A stretch of 64,000 nt of DNA, from NCBI GenBank assembly GCA_016930695.1, contig JAFGGD010000008.1:62001-126000 (forward strand), given 5' to 3'. The position numbers and the translations under genes are program-made. Below are positions 40,138 to 49,200 of the stretch, piece after piece. The DNA comes from Candidatus Eisenbacteria bacterium (GTDB taxonomy: Bacteria; Orphanbacterota; Orphanbacteria; Orphanbacterales; Orphanbacteraceae). The stretch's first letter is position 1, and every line of letters begins with the position of its first letter. Below the pieces are notes generated by a model. The model had not been told where the DNA came from, did not search any database, and worked only from the letters and a program-made list of their open reading frames with translations.

Positions 40138-40923
40138 TTGTCCCATACGAAGGATCCTCTGGTCATCGCCGGAAGGAGCTTCGGTTCCCGGCTTCTGCTC
40201 GGGACCGGCAAGTTCCCGTCCCTCGAAATCATGGCCCGCGCCGTCGAGGCGAGCGGCTCCGAGATCGTCACGGTCGCCCTCCGGCGGGTGGAGAAGGGGG
40301 CGCCGGCGGGAAACCTGCTCGACCATCTCGATCCCGACCGCGCGCTGATCCTCCCGAACACATCCGGTGCCCGGGACGCGGAGGAGGCGGTCCGTCTCGC
40401 CCGTCTCGCGCGGGCGGGGGGGATCTCGGATTGGATCAAGCTGGAGGTCACTCCCCACCCGATGCACCTCCTGCCGGACCCCATAGAAACCCTGCGGGCG
40501 GCGGAGATCCTGGTGAAGGAGGGCTTCACCGTTCTCCCCTACATCCACGCCGACCCGGTGCTGGCGCGGCGGCTGATCGAGGCGGGGACGGCGACGGTGA
40601 TGCCCCTCGGCTCGGCCATCGGCACCAACCGGGGGTTGAGGACCCGGGAATCGATCGAGATCATCATCGCGGAATCCACCGTCCCGGTGGTGGTGGACGC
40701 CGGCCTGGGCGCTCCCTCTCACGCCGCCGAGTGTCTGGAGATGGGCGCCGACGCGGTGCTCGTGAACACCGCCATCGCCACCGCCGAGGACCCGGTCGCC
40801 ATGGCCGCCGCCTTCCGGCTCGGCGTCGAGGCGGGGCGGATCGCCTTCCGCGCCGGCGCGCCGCCGGAGCGACGCGACGCCGAAGCCTCCTCGCCCCTCA
40901 CCGGTTTTCTAGGAGAGTCATGA
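40138..40923 (+). CDS. thiG: Thiazole synthase
   Basis: The protein has 261 residues from TTG 40138 (preceded by AAAGGGGGAAA). ThiG motifs: GTGKFPS, VTVALRR, the Schiff-base Lys K101 in [19 protein letters not shown], and [30 protein letters not shown]. It builds the thiazole phosphate ring of thiamine from DXP, dehydroglycine and ThiS thiocarboxylate. Overlaps thiH by 4 nt (ATGA). Confidence 0.97.
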   Translation: MSHTKDPLVIAGRSFGSRLLLGTGKFPSLEIMARAVEASGSEIVTVALRRVEKGAPAGNLLDHLDPDRALILPNTSGARDAEEAVRLARLARAGGISDWIKLEVTPHPMHLLPDPIETLRAAEILVKEGFTVLPYIHADPVLARRLIEAGTATVMPLGSAIGTNRGLRTRESIEIIIAESTVPVVVDAGLGAPSHAAECLEMGADAVLVNTAIATAEDPVAMAAAFRLGVEAGRIAFRAGAPPERRDAEASSPLTGFLGES

Positions 40924-42035
40924 CCGAGCTCGCCGGGGCGCTCCGCGCCCTTCCCCTACGCGATCTCCTCGCCCGTTCCGAGGGGGCGACCGCCGCGGAG
41001 GTGCGCGCCGCGCTCCGACGGGAGCGGCGGGACCTGCGCGACTTGGCGGCGCTCCTCTCTCCCGCGGCGGCGGAGCTTCTGGAGGAGACGGCGCGCGCCT
41101 CGGCGGCGCTCACGGCGCGCCGCTTCGGCCGGACCATTCTTCTCTACGCGCCCCTCTATCTCTCCAATGAATGCGTGAACGTCTGCACCTACTGCGGATT
41201 CCGCGCCGATTTGGACGTGAAGCGTTCCACTCTCTCCCCTGGGGAGATCGACGAGGGGCTCGGCTTTCTCGCCCGCCTCGGATTCCGTCACGTGCTGCTC
41301 GTCACCGGCGAACACCCCAAGAAGATCCCTCTCGATTATCTGGAGGACGGGGTGCGCCGCGCCCGCCGCCGTTTCCCCTCGGTGTCGATCGAGGTGGAGC
41401 CTCTCGACTCGGCCGGATACGGGCGCATCGTGGCCGCCGGCGCCGACGGAGTGACCCTTTATCAGGAAACCTACGACCGGGATCGTTACGGGGAGTATCA
41501 CCCCCGCGGCCCGAAATCGGACTACGACAACCGGCTGGAGGCGCTCTCCCGCGCCGCCGAGGCGGGGATCCGCCGGGTGAATCTGGGCGCCCTTCTCGGC
41601 CTCGCCCCCTGGCGGGAAGAGATGTTCCGGCTCGCCCTCCACGCCTCCTATCTGACCCGGCGCTACTGGAAAACACACGTCAGCATCAGCTTTCCCCGGA
41701 TCCGCGAGGCGGCGGGACATTTCGTTCCCCCCTTCCCGGTCGGTGATCGGGAGCTGACCCAGATGCTTGCCGCGCTCCGTCTTTTTCTTCCGGACGCCGG
41801 CCTGGTGGTTTCCACGCGGGAGCGCCCGCGCCTTCGGGACGGGCTCGCCCGGATCGGCGCCACGCAGATGAGCGCCGGCTCCCGCACCGAGCCGGGCGGG
41901 TACCTCCACCCGGACGAGGCGGAGGGGCAGTTCGAGGTGGACGACTCCCGGTCCCCCGCCGAGGTGGCGGACCGGTTGCGCGAGCTGGGGCTCGACCCGG
42001 TTTGGAAGGATTGGGAGGAGGCGCTCCATGGCTGA
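40920..42035 (+). CDS. thiH: Tyrosine lyase ThiH (radical SAM)
   Basis: The protein has 371 residues. The radical SAM motif is [10 protein letters not shown] (about 84-93). Family segments: [56 protein letters not shown] and [11 protein letters not shown]. It cleaves tyrosine to dehydroglycine for thiazole synthesis, the anaerobic-type alternative to ThiO. Coupled to thiG upstream; overlaps thiS by 8 nt. Use of ThiH rather than glycine oxidase ThiO fits an anaerobic or microaerobic lifestyle. Confidence 0.96.
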   Translation: MTELAGALRALPLRDLLARSEGATAAEVRAALRRERRDLRDLAALLSPAAAELLEETARASAALTARRFGRTILLYAPLYLSNECVNVCTYCGFRADLDVKRSTLSPGEIDEGLGFLARLGFRHVLLVTGEHPKKIPLDYLEDGVRRARRRFPSVSIEVEPLDSAGYGRIVAAGADGVTLYQETYDRDRYGEYHPRGPKSDYDNRLEALSRAAEAGIRRVNLGALLGLAPWREEMFRLALHASYLTRRYWKTHVSISFPRIREAAGHFVPPFPVGDRELTQMLAALRLFLPDAGLVVSTRERPRLRDGLARIGATQMSAGSRTEPGGYLHPDEAEGQFEVDDSRSPAEVADRLRELGLDPVWKDWEEALHG

Positions 42036-42231
42036 GATCACGGTGAACGGCGAGAGGCGACCCGTCGGCGGGCCTCTCCCTCTTCTCCGCCTTCTCGCCG
42101 AGATGGAGATCGGGCCACGCTGGGTCTTGGTGGAGAGGAACGGCGAGCCGGTGCCCCGGGATCGTTATGAAGTCACCGTCGTCGAACCGGGGGACCGTTT
42201 GGAAATCGCCACGCCGATGGGCGGTGGTTGA
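42028..42231 (+). CDS. thiS: Sulfur carrier protein ThiS
   Basis: The protein has 67 residues with a ubiquitin-like beta-grasp fold (ITVNGERRPV, WVLVERNGEPVPRD, VEPGDRLEIATPMGGG). The C-terminal diglycine is extended by one more Gly (GGG); ThiS normally ends in GG, so the last Gly may be trimmed or tolerated. It carries the thiocarboxylate for ThiG. No thiF is present in the window. Confidence 0.93.
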   Translation: MAEITVNGERRPVGGPLPLLRLLAEMEIGPRWVLVERNGEPVPRDRYEVTVVEPGDRLEIATPMGGG

Positions 42232-42233
42232 CC

Positions 42234-42253
42234 GGCCGGAGAAAAGACCGGCC
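42234..42253 (+). terminator. Hairpin after thiS, weak terminator
   Basis: GGCCGG/CCGGCC (42234-42239 with 42248-42253) with an 8-nt A/G loop starts 3 nt after the thiS stop. There is no following T-tract, so it may only stabilise the 3' end. Confidence 0.35.
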
Positions 42254-42330
42254 CGGCGCGGCGCCGAAACGTCCGCAATTTTACTTGGTATAGGAAGGAT
42301 CCGCCGTCGGGCGGAGGGAGGTCCCGGATC

Positions 42331-43623
42331 ATGGCGACTCGACGAATCCTTATCGCGGCGGGCGCGGCGGCGGCGCTCGCGTTCTCCGCGGCGATGCTCG
42401 CCGGCTGCGGCGGCGGAGGGGGCGAGGGAGAGGGGAAGAAGATCGAGGCGGCCGCGCCCACGGCGGCGGCCCTTCCCGGCGCGACCGTCTATCTGGCCCA
42501 GGCGCAGTTCATTCAGGAGCGCGGGAAGGACGGCAAAAACCACGCCGTTCCCGGCCCGGCCCGCATGGTGATCCTCACGCGCGGCGCGAACGGCTGGGAC
42601 GAAGAGGTGGTCGAGGACCCGGAGAGCAACGTCTTCCACAAAGCGATGTGGTATGCGCCGCCCGAGGGGGAACCGGGAATACTCACCATCGGCGCCGTCG
42701 GCGCGCATCTGAAGATCTGGCGGCGCGGCGCGGACGGTTGGACCGGGGAGTCGCTCTGGAATCCCACCTTCGGAGGCGAATACGATCGTCTCCGCGACTT
42801 CGAGGTCGCCGACGTCGACGGCGACGGCGCGGATGAGATCGCGATCGCCACGCACGACCAGGGCGTGGTCGCCGTGATGCGCCGCGTGGGCGGCGGGTGG
42901 GTCGCCGAGGAGCTGTACCGAGAGGGGAATACTTTCGTCCACGAGATCGAAACGGGGGACGTGGACGGCGACGGCCGCGCCGAGGTTTTTTCCACCCCCA
43001 GCCTGCCGAACAAGCTGGACGGATCGGAACAGCCGGGGCGGATCGACCGCTACGACTACGAGAAGGGGGGATGGGTGCGGAGCGTGGTCGCCGAACTCCC
43101 GACGCGGCACGTGAAGGAGATCCTCTGCGTCACGCCGGACGGCGAGGAGCGCCCGGTTCTCTTCGCGGCGCTGGAAGGGGAGAAGATCGGAGGCGCCGAG
43201 CAGGGAGACTCCACGCGGATCCGCCTCTACCGCTTCGCCCGCGGCGCGGTCCGTTTCACCGACATCGCCGGCCTCCCCGGCAACCTCTGCCGTTTCCTCG
43301 TTTGGGCGGACACCGACGGCGACGGCGCGCGCGAGCTGATCGCCTCCACCAAAAGCGAAGGGATCTGGCGGCTCGATCCTCCCGCCCCGGACGGCGGTGA
43401 CGAGTGGAGCCGCCGCCTCGTGGCGCGCGGGACCTCCGGCTTCGAGCACGCCACCTTCGCCTCCGATCTGGACGGCGACGGCCGCGACGATCTGGTGGTC
43501 GCCTCGGACGATCAGAAAGAGCTCCGCGTCTATCGGTGGGACGGGAGCGCCTATAAGAAGGGAGTGATCGGCCCGCTCAAGGGGGACACCATCACCTTCA
43601 ACGTCACCACGCGCGTTCCCTAG
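42331..43623 (+). CDS. FG-GAP/VCBS-repeat lipoprotein
   Basis: The protein has 430 residues. A lipobox (ALAFSAAMLAGC) predicts lipidation at Cys26, followed by a Gly/Glu-rich linker. The rest is a series of FG-GAP-type blades each with the calcium-loop pattern DVDGDGADEI, DVDGDGRAEV, DTDGDGAREL and DLDGDGRDDL, probably folding into a beta propeller at the cell surface or periplasm. Such proteins bind ligands or polysaccharides; no enzymatic motif is visible. The gene stands alone between thiS and a strong terminator. ATG follows GGAGGGAGG. Confidence 0.85.
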   Translation: MATRRILIAAGAAAALAFSAAMLAGCGGGGGEGEGKKIEAAAPTAAALPGATVYLAQAQFIQERGKDGKNHAVPGPARMVILTRGANGWDEEVVEDPESNVFHKAMWYAPPEGEPGILTIGAVGAHLKIWRRGADGWTGESLWNPTFGGEYDRLRDFEVADVDGDGADEIAIATHDQGVVAVMRRVGGGWVAEELYREGNTFVHEIETGDVDGDGRAEVFSTPSLPNKLDGSEQPGRIDRYDYEKGGWVRSVVAELPTRHVKEILCVTPDGEERPVLFAALEGEKIGGAEQGDSTRIRLYRFARGAVRFTDIAGLPGNLCRFLVWADTDGDGARELIASTKSEGIWRLDPPAPDGGDEWSRRLVARGTSGFEHATFASDLDGDGRDDLVVASDDQKELRVYRWDGSAYKKGVIGPLKGDTITFNVTTRVP

Positions 43624-43652
43624 CGGGGCGCGGCGACGCGAGATCGATCCCG

Positions 43653-43687
43653 CGGCCCCGGCCTCCCCGCCGGGGCCGTTCTCTTTC
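43653..43687 (+). terminator. Intrinsic terminator of the FG-GAP gene
   Basis: CGGCCCCGGC/GCCGGGGCCG form a perfect 10-bp stem (43653-43662 with 43669-43678) around a 6-nt loop, followed by TTCTCTTTC. It lies 30 nt after the stop codon. Confidence 0.8.
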
Positions 43688-43984
43688 GAATGGGAGTCGG
43701 CTTTTATTGTTTTTACGGAGAGGCGGGCCGTTTCTCTCGGCCGGGAGGCGATCGGGGGCTTCCAAACAGAGGCTGCCTATACGGAACGGTTCGTAGTTGC
43801 TCTTCGAGCCGAACGTGATCCGGGAAATCCCGTTTAGGGACAGGAAGCCCGGATACTTTACATCGCAGAGTATGTATTCTCCCCGCATCCGGAGAACAGG
43901 AACAGGGCCGATCCGATCAGAAGCGCGGTCCATTTTCCGCTCGTGAGCTTTTCTCTTCCTTTTCCCTGTCCCCGAAGTATTTTT
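43688..43984. other. Intergenic, AT-richer stretch without a supported gene
   Basis: About 300 nt between convergent genes. It is noticeably less GC-rich than its surroundings and includes GGGAAATCCCG near 43820 (a short palindrome-like element). A 109-codon ORF on the - strand spans it but runs across the terminator and has no recognisable domain, so I do not call it. Confidence 0.5.
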
Positions 43985-46237
43985 TCACTCCCCCGCCGTT
44001 TCCCCCATCGCCTCGACCACCGCGAGCGTGGTCAGGTTGACCACGTCCTCCACCGTCGGTCGTTCCGGGAGGATGTGCGCGGGGAGGCGCGTGCCGAGAA
44101 GGAGCGGCCCGATGGAGACCGCGTCGCCGAGGTGTTGCAGCAAGTGGAGGGCGAGGCGCCCCGACTGCAGATCCGGAAAGACGAGCACGTTCGCGTCCCC
44201 CTCCAACGTGGAGAAGGGGAACTGCTCCCGGCGGAGGCGGCCGTCCACGGCGACGGCGAGCTGCATCTCCCCGTCCAGCGCGAGCCCGGGCGCGCGCTCC
44301 TTGGCGATCTCCGCCGCCCGCCGCGCCCGCCGCGCCGACTCGTGATCGACCGCGCCGAAGTTGGAGAGGGAGAGGAGCGCCACCGCCGGCTCCACGCCGA
44401 GGGAGCGGGCGGTTCGCGCCGCGAGGAGCGCCGTCTCCGCCAGATCCTCGGCGGTCGGATCCGGGTTCACCGCGCAATCGGCGAGGAACCAGATCCTCTT
44501 CGGCAGAAGAACCACGTGCAGGCCGGAGATCTTGCGGATCGCCTCGGCGGGACCGATCACCTCCCGGATCGCCTGGAGAGGATCCGCGCCGGGGGGCGAG
44601 CCGACCATCATCAGGTCCGCGTCGCCGCCGTGCAGCATCATCGCCGCGAAGATCTCCTCTCGGGCGACGCGCCTCTCCGCGACGGCGCGCACCACGCCGC
44701 GCCTCCCGCGCATCGCGAAGTAAGCCTCCGCGTAGGCGTCGGCGCGCCCGCTCTTCGCGGGGTCGATCACGCGGGCGCCTCCCAGGTCGACGCGGACCCG
44801 TTCCGCGGCGGCGCGCACCTCCTCCTCGCGGCCGAGCAGGATCGGCCGGACGATCCCCTCGTCGGTGAGGATGGCGCAGGCGCGGAGCACCGCCTCGTCG
44901 GCGCCGTCGGTGAAGACCACCCGGCGGCCGCTCCGGCGCGCCCGCATCATGAGCCCCCGGAGCGTCTCCCGCCCCGTGCCGAAGCGAACGGTCAGGCTCT
45001 CCTGATACGCCTCCATCTCCACCGGAAGGCGGGCCACTCCCTCCTCGACGGCGCACCGCGCCACCGCGGCGGACTCGCGCACCAGCACGCGCGGGTCGAT
45101 CAGTTTAGGCAAAAGATATTCCGGCCCGAAGCTGAACCGCTCGCGGCCGTAGGCCCGCTCCACCTCTTCCACCACGTCCTCCCGGGCCAGGTCGGCGAGG
45201 GCGCCGGCGGCGGCGAGCATCATCCCCTCGGTGATCCGCGTCGCCTGCACGTCCAGCGCCCCCCGGAAGATGTAGGGGAAGCTGAGCAGGTCCACCACCG
45301 CGTTGGGGTGGCTGTCGAGCGCGGTGGCGAAGATCAGGTCCCGGCGGCTCGCGCGCGCCTCCTCGTAACCGATCTCCGGCTCCGGCGTGGCGAGGGCGAA
45401 AACGACGGGGAAGCGGTTCATGCTCCGGATCATGTCCTGGTCGAGCACGCCCGCCGCCGAGGCGCCGACGAACACGTCCGCCCCGTCCAGTCCCGCGGCG
45501 AGATCCCGCGCGGTGTCCTCCCGGGCGTAGGCGCGCTGGTAATCGTGCAGGTCCTTCCGGTCCGGCCGGATCAGCCCCCGCTCGTCGTAGACGAGCAGGT
45601 TCTCGGGGAGCACGCCGAGTCGAAGGAGAAGCCGGGCGCATCCGGTCCCCACCGTGCCGGCGCCGCAGATCACCACCCGCACCCCGTCGACCCTTTTCTC
45701 CACCAGGTCGAGGGCGTTTCGGAGCGCGGCGACGGCGACCACCGCGTTGCTGTACAGGTTCTCGTGGAAGACGGGAATGTCCAGGCTCTCGCTCAGCTTG
45801 TCGTAAATATAAAGCCCCTCCGGCGCGCGGATGTCCTTCAGGTTGATGCCGCCGAATGTGGGCGCGCAGAGGCGCACCGTCTCGATGAAACGGTCCGGGT
45901 CGCTCGTATCCAGCTCGAGATCGAACACGTCGATGTCGGCGAGCCGTTTGAAGAGGACCGCCATCCCTTCCAGCATCGGCTTCGCCGCCTCGGGGCCCAC
46001 GTCCCCCAGCCCGGGGACCGCCGATCCGTTGGAGATCACGCCGACCAGGTTCCCGCGCGAGGTGTAGCGGAAGGCCAGCCCCCTCTCCCGGGCGATCTCC
46101 TCGGAGGGGAAGGAGGCGCCGGGAAGATAGGCGAGCCTCAACTCACGCGGCGAAAGGCACGGCTTGGTGGGGCGCAGCTCGATTTTGCCCGGTCTCCCCT
46201 GGGCGTGATAGGCGAGGGAGTCCTCTCTTTCGATCAT
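43985..46237 (-). CDS. MaeB-like malic enzyme/phosphotransacetylase fusion with degenerate malic-enzyme site
   Basis: The protein has 750 residues with the two-domain layout of MaeB: malic-enzyme fold (1-430; NLVGVISNGSAVPGLGDVG, FDLELD, CGAGTVG, FPYIFRGALDVQATRI) and a C-terminal PTA-like domain (about 430-750; LHGGDADLMMVGSPPGA, SNFGAVDHESA). However, every malic-enzyme catalytic residue I can align is changed. The Lys of EGK(A/G)VLFK is M92. The metal pair of INLEDI reads LKD (K134). HDDQHGT reads HENLYSN (158-164). ANPEPE reads ATPEPE. A functional malate decarboxylase is therefore unlikely. The start overlaps the stop of the 1694-aa dikinase-like gene by 4 nt, which suggests a complex or shared pathway. 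RBS GAAGGAGAAG. Confidence 0.85.
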   Translation of the reverse strand: MIEREDSLAYHAQGRPGKIELRPTKPCLSPRELRLAYLPGASFPSEEIARERGLAFRYTSRGNLVGVISNGSAVPGLGDVGPEAAKPMLEGMAVLFKRLADIDVFDLELDTSDPDRFIETVRLCAPTFGGINLKDIRAPEGLYIYDKLSESLDIPVFHENLYSNAVVAVAALRNALDLVEKRVDGVRVVICGAGTVGTGCARLLLRLGVLPENLLVYDERGLIRPDRKDLHDYQRAYAREDTARDLAAGLDGADVFVGASAAGVLDQDMIRSMNRFPVVFALATPEPEIGYEEARASRRDLIFATALDSHPNAVVDLLSFPYIFRGALDVQATRITEGMMLAAAGALADLAREDVVEEVERAYGRERFSFGPEYLLPKLIDPRVLVRESAAVARCAVEEGVARLPVEMEAYQESLTVRFGTGRETLRGLMMRARRSGRRVVFTDGADEAVLRACAILTDEGIVRPILLGREEEVRAAAERVRVDLGGARVIDPAKSGRADAYAEAYFAMRGRRGVVRAVAERRVAREEIFAAMMLHGGDADLMMVGSPPGADPLQAIREVIGPAEAIRKISGLHVVLLPKRIWFLADCAVNPDPTAEDLAETALLAARTARSLGVEPAVALLSLSNFGAVDHESARRARRAAEIAKERAPGLALDGEMQLAVAVDGRLRREQFPFSTLEGDANVLVFPDLQSGRLALHLLQHLGDAVSIGPLLLGTRLPAHILPERPTVEDVVNLTTLAVVEAMGETAGE

Positions 46238-49200
46238 GGCGACTTCTCCTTCCGGTCCGAGGGGGGCGGAGGGGCGAGCGGGCGGCCTAGCAGCGTTCCC
46301 CGCAACGTTTCGAGGAAGGTGACCACCGGACGGGCCTGCAGGATCCAGAGCCGCGTCTCCTCGATGCCGAACTCGATGTCGAGGGGATAACCGTAGGCCG
46401 ATTCGAGCCGGTCCGCGGTGCGCACCAGCTCGCACAGCTCCACGTACTCCAGCGCCGGGCGGAAACGCTGGTGGTAGAGCGTCTCGGTGCGGACGGTCCC
46501 CTCTCCGGCGGCGCGGTCGAAGACGATTTGTTCCCGCTTGTCTCCGGTGCGATAGCGGAAACGGAGCGTTCCGGTTTGGAGGTCCTCTTCCTTGGCGACG
46601 GTGATCCGGTCCGCGCCGACCGTGCCGGAGACGATCCCTTCGCCGAGACCGAGCCCGGCGTCGATCACCATCTCGCCCATCTTTCTCTCCGCCGCGTTCA
46701 CCGTCTGCAGCACGCCGGATACCCGGGAGCGGACGATCCTTTGCACGATCACGCCGCCGCCGATCCGGTCCAACCCGATTTCGAGCACCGACCGGTTGTG
46801 GATCGCCCTCTCCGTCCAGAGCCCGCTCCAAGCTCGTTTGAGATGTAAAAGGAGAGGGCGCCCGCCGCGCACGAAGAGGAAGGTCTCGAACTCGCCCGCG
46901 CGGGCGGCCGTCTCGGCGTCCTCCTCGAGGGCGGAGGAACGGATCGCGACGTACGGGAGGGATCCCTCGCCGGACGCCTCATCCGCGAAGAGCGAACGGT
47001 ACGCCTCCGTCACCTCTCGCGCGAGATCGCGCGGGAGCTCCACCTCCTCCCAGAGGGAGCGGATCAGCCGGGACCGATCGGTTCGGTCCAAATCCTCCCG
47101 CTCCGACACCGATTCGATCGCCTCGCGAAGCGTGGAGGGCCTGCCGGTGATCCCCCTCACCCGGTCCGCCGCCGGGCCGAGAGGGGACTCGAGGGCTTCG
47201 CGGAAGGCGCTGTCCGTCACGGCGAACCAGGGGGGGACGACGGCGGCGCCGAGAAGCAGCTCCATCTCCGCCAGGTTCGCCGCCTTCCATCCGAAGAGGG
47301 GAGAGAGGGGGAAACCGCCGTCGGCGGGGCGGAGCACGTGCCTCTCCCGGAGTCGGTCCCTCGTTCGCCGGTCTTCCTCGTCGACCCGCGCGGCGATCCT
47401 TTCGAATCGCTCGCTCTCCTCCGGCGGGACGCCGAGCACGCGGTCGATCCGGGCGAGCTTGCGCAGCGCGTGGCGGAGCCCTACGCGGTGGTCCGGCGCG
47501 CGCTCCATCTCGTCGACGCGTCCGATCCAATCGCGGCGCAGCTCGGCCAGCCGGTTCCGCACGGCGCGGTCCACCGGTTCGGGGTCGATTCTCTCCGGCG
47601 GGAGTTCGGCGCCGAGAAGTCGGTGCGCGCCGCCGGTGTCCTCCAGGGTCGCGCGGAGGGCGAGCAGGTCGAGGCGGAGGCCGAGCGCCTCGAAGGCGGA
47701 GCGCGCCGCGGGGATCCGGTGGAGCGCGTAGTCCTGGAAGGCGTCGTGTCTTTCCCGGATCTCCCGCGCGATCCGTTCCAACTCCTCCCGCGCCACGGCG
47801 CCCGCCTTCCGGTTCTCCAGGATCGTTTCGAGAAGGGCGGCCCTCTCCGATCCTTCCCCCTCGCCTCGGAAGGCGCGGTTCAGGAAGAGTTCCTGCACGG
47901 CGTGCCGCGCGAGCGCGGGATCCTCCAGGCGGACGAGGATCTTCTCGATGCCGTGGCGCGCCCGGAGGCGATCGCCGCGGAGCCGGAGGATCTCCTCCTC
48001 GTCGGTCGCGCCGGAGAGCAGGCGGCACGCCTCGCCGAAGCGGAGGAAGCTCTCGTGCAGCGCCGTCACGTCGCTCCCCCGGCCGAGCACGCGCAACGTC
48101 CCCTCCTCGGCGTCGACCACGACCAGATCCCCCTCGCGGAGGAGATGGCTTCTCTCACGGACACGCCGCCGGATCGCCGCGCGGTATCCCTCCACGTCGC
48201 GGAACTCGTCTTCGAACTCCAACGTTCGATAGCGGAGCGCCGCGGCGCCTTCTTCGGAGTCCCGTTCCCACTCGCCGGAGATGATGAGCGCGGGTTTGCG
48301 GAACTGGATCGCGATCAGGCCGGCGTGGCTGAGAGCGCCGCCGCCGGTGGAGACGATCGCCGCGGCGTGGTAGAGGTAGGTGTTGTCCTCGGGCCGCACC
48401 GTCGGGGCGACCAGAACCGCGCCGTCCAGATCGCGCGGATCCCGCCCCTCCACGCCGAAAAGGGCGAACCCGGCGGCGCGTCCCGGCGACGCTCTCAGCC
48501 CCGCGAGAACCCTCTCCCCCGGCGCCGGCCGCGGCCGCCTCGCCGGGTTCGGCGCGCGGAATCGTTCCCGCTTGCGCGCCGCCGTTTCCCGGTCGTCCTT
48601 TCCGGCGGCTTCTTCGTCGATCACCGGATAATCGTTGGAGCGCAGCACGCGGTGAAGCTCGGCGCGGTCGGTGCTCGCGTTGGATCGCCACTGCCCGCGC
48701 CCCTTTTCGCGATGGAGGAAGAGGCACGGTCCGCGGGTGAAGAAAGCGAGACGAGAAACGCCGCCGCCGTCGCGGAGCACGTAGATCTCGAGTGAGGGGC
48801 CGCGGAGGGCGAGGCGGGCGCGCTGCACCTCATAGCCGTTCAGGCTGCCGGTGGTCCGGAAGCGAAGGGTCCGCCCCAGGTCCGCCACGAGCCGCGCCAG
48901 GTCCGCCGCTTCCGCCACCACGCGGTCCTTGTCCGCCAGGATCCGGGCGAAGCGCTCCGTTTCGTGTTCGCGGCGGAAATGCGTTTCGGGGCGACGGCGG
49001 AACGCCTCGAGGCGCTCCTCGATCTCGCCGCAGGCGACGGCCCGCCGGAGCGGTTCCAGGAGCGCGCTCTCCAGGCCGATCTGTCCGACCGGCCGCTCCG
49101 CCTCCTCCTCCGGGATCGGCGTCGCCTCCAGGCCGAGGGATTCGAGCGCCCGCGGGATGCCGGAGAGGACGCACCCCGGCGGCGGCTCCCGGAAGCGGTC

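Noticed and set aside
43604-43933. 109-codon ORF on the - strand between the FG-GAP gene and the MaeB-like gene
   Set aside because: It runs across a strong terminator and into the end of the neighbouring gene, and shows no domain or ribosome site.
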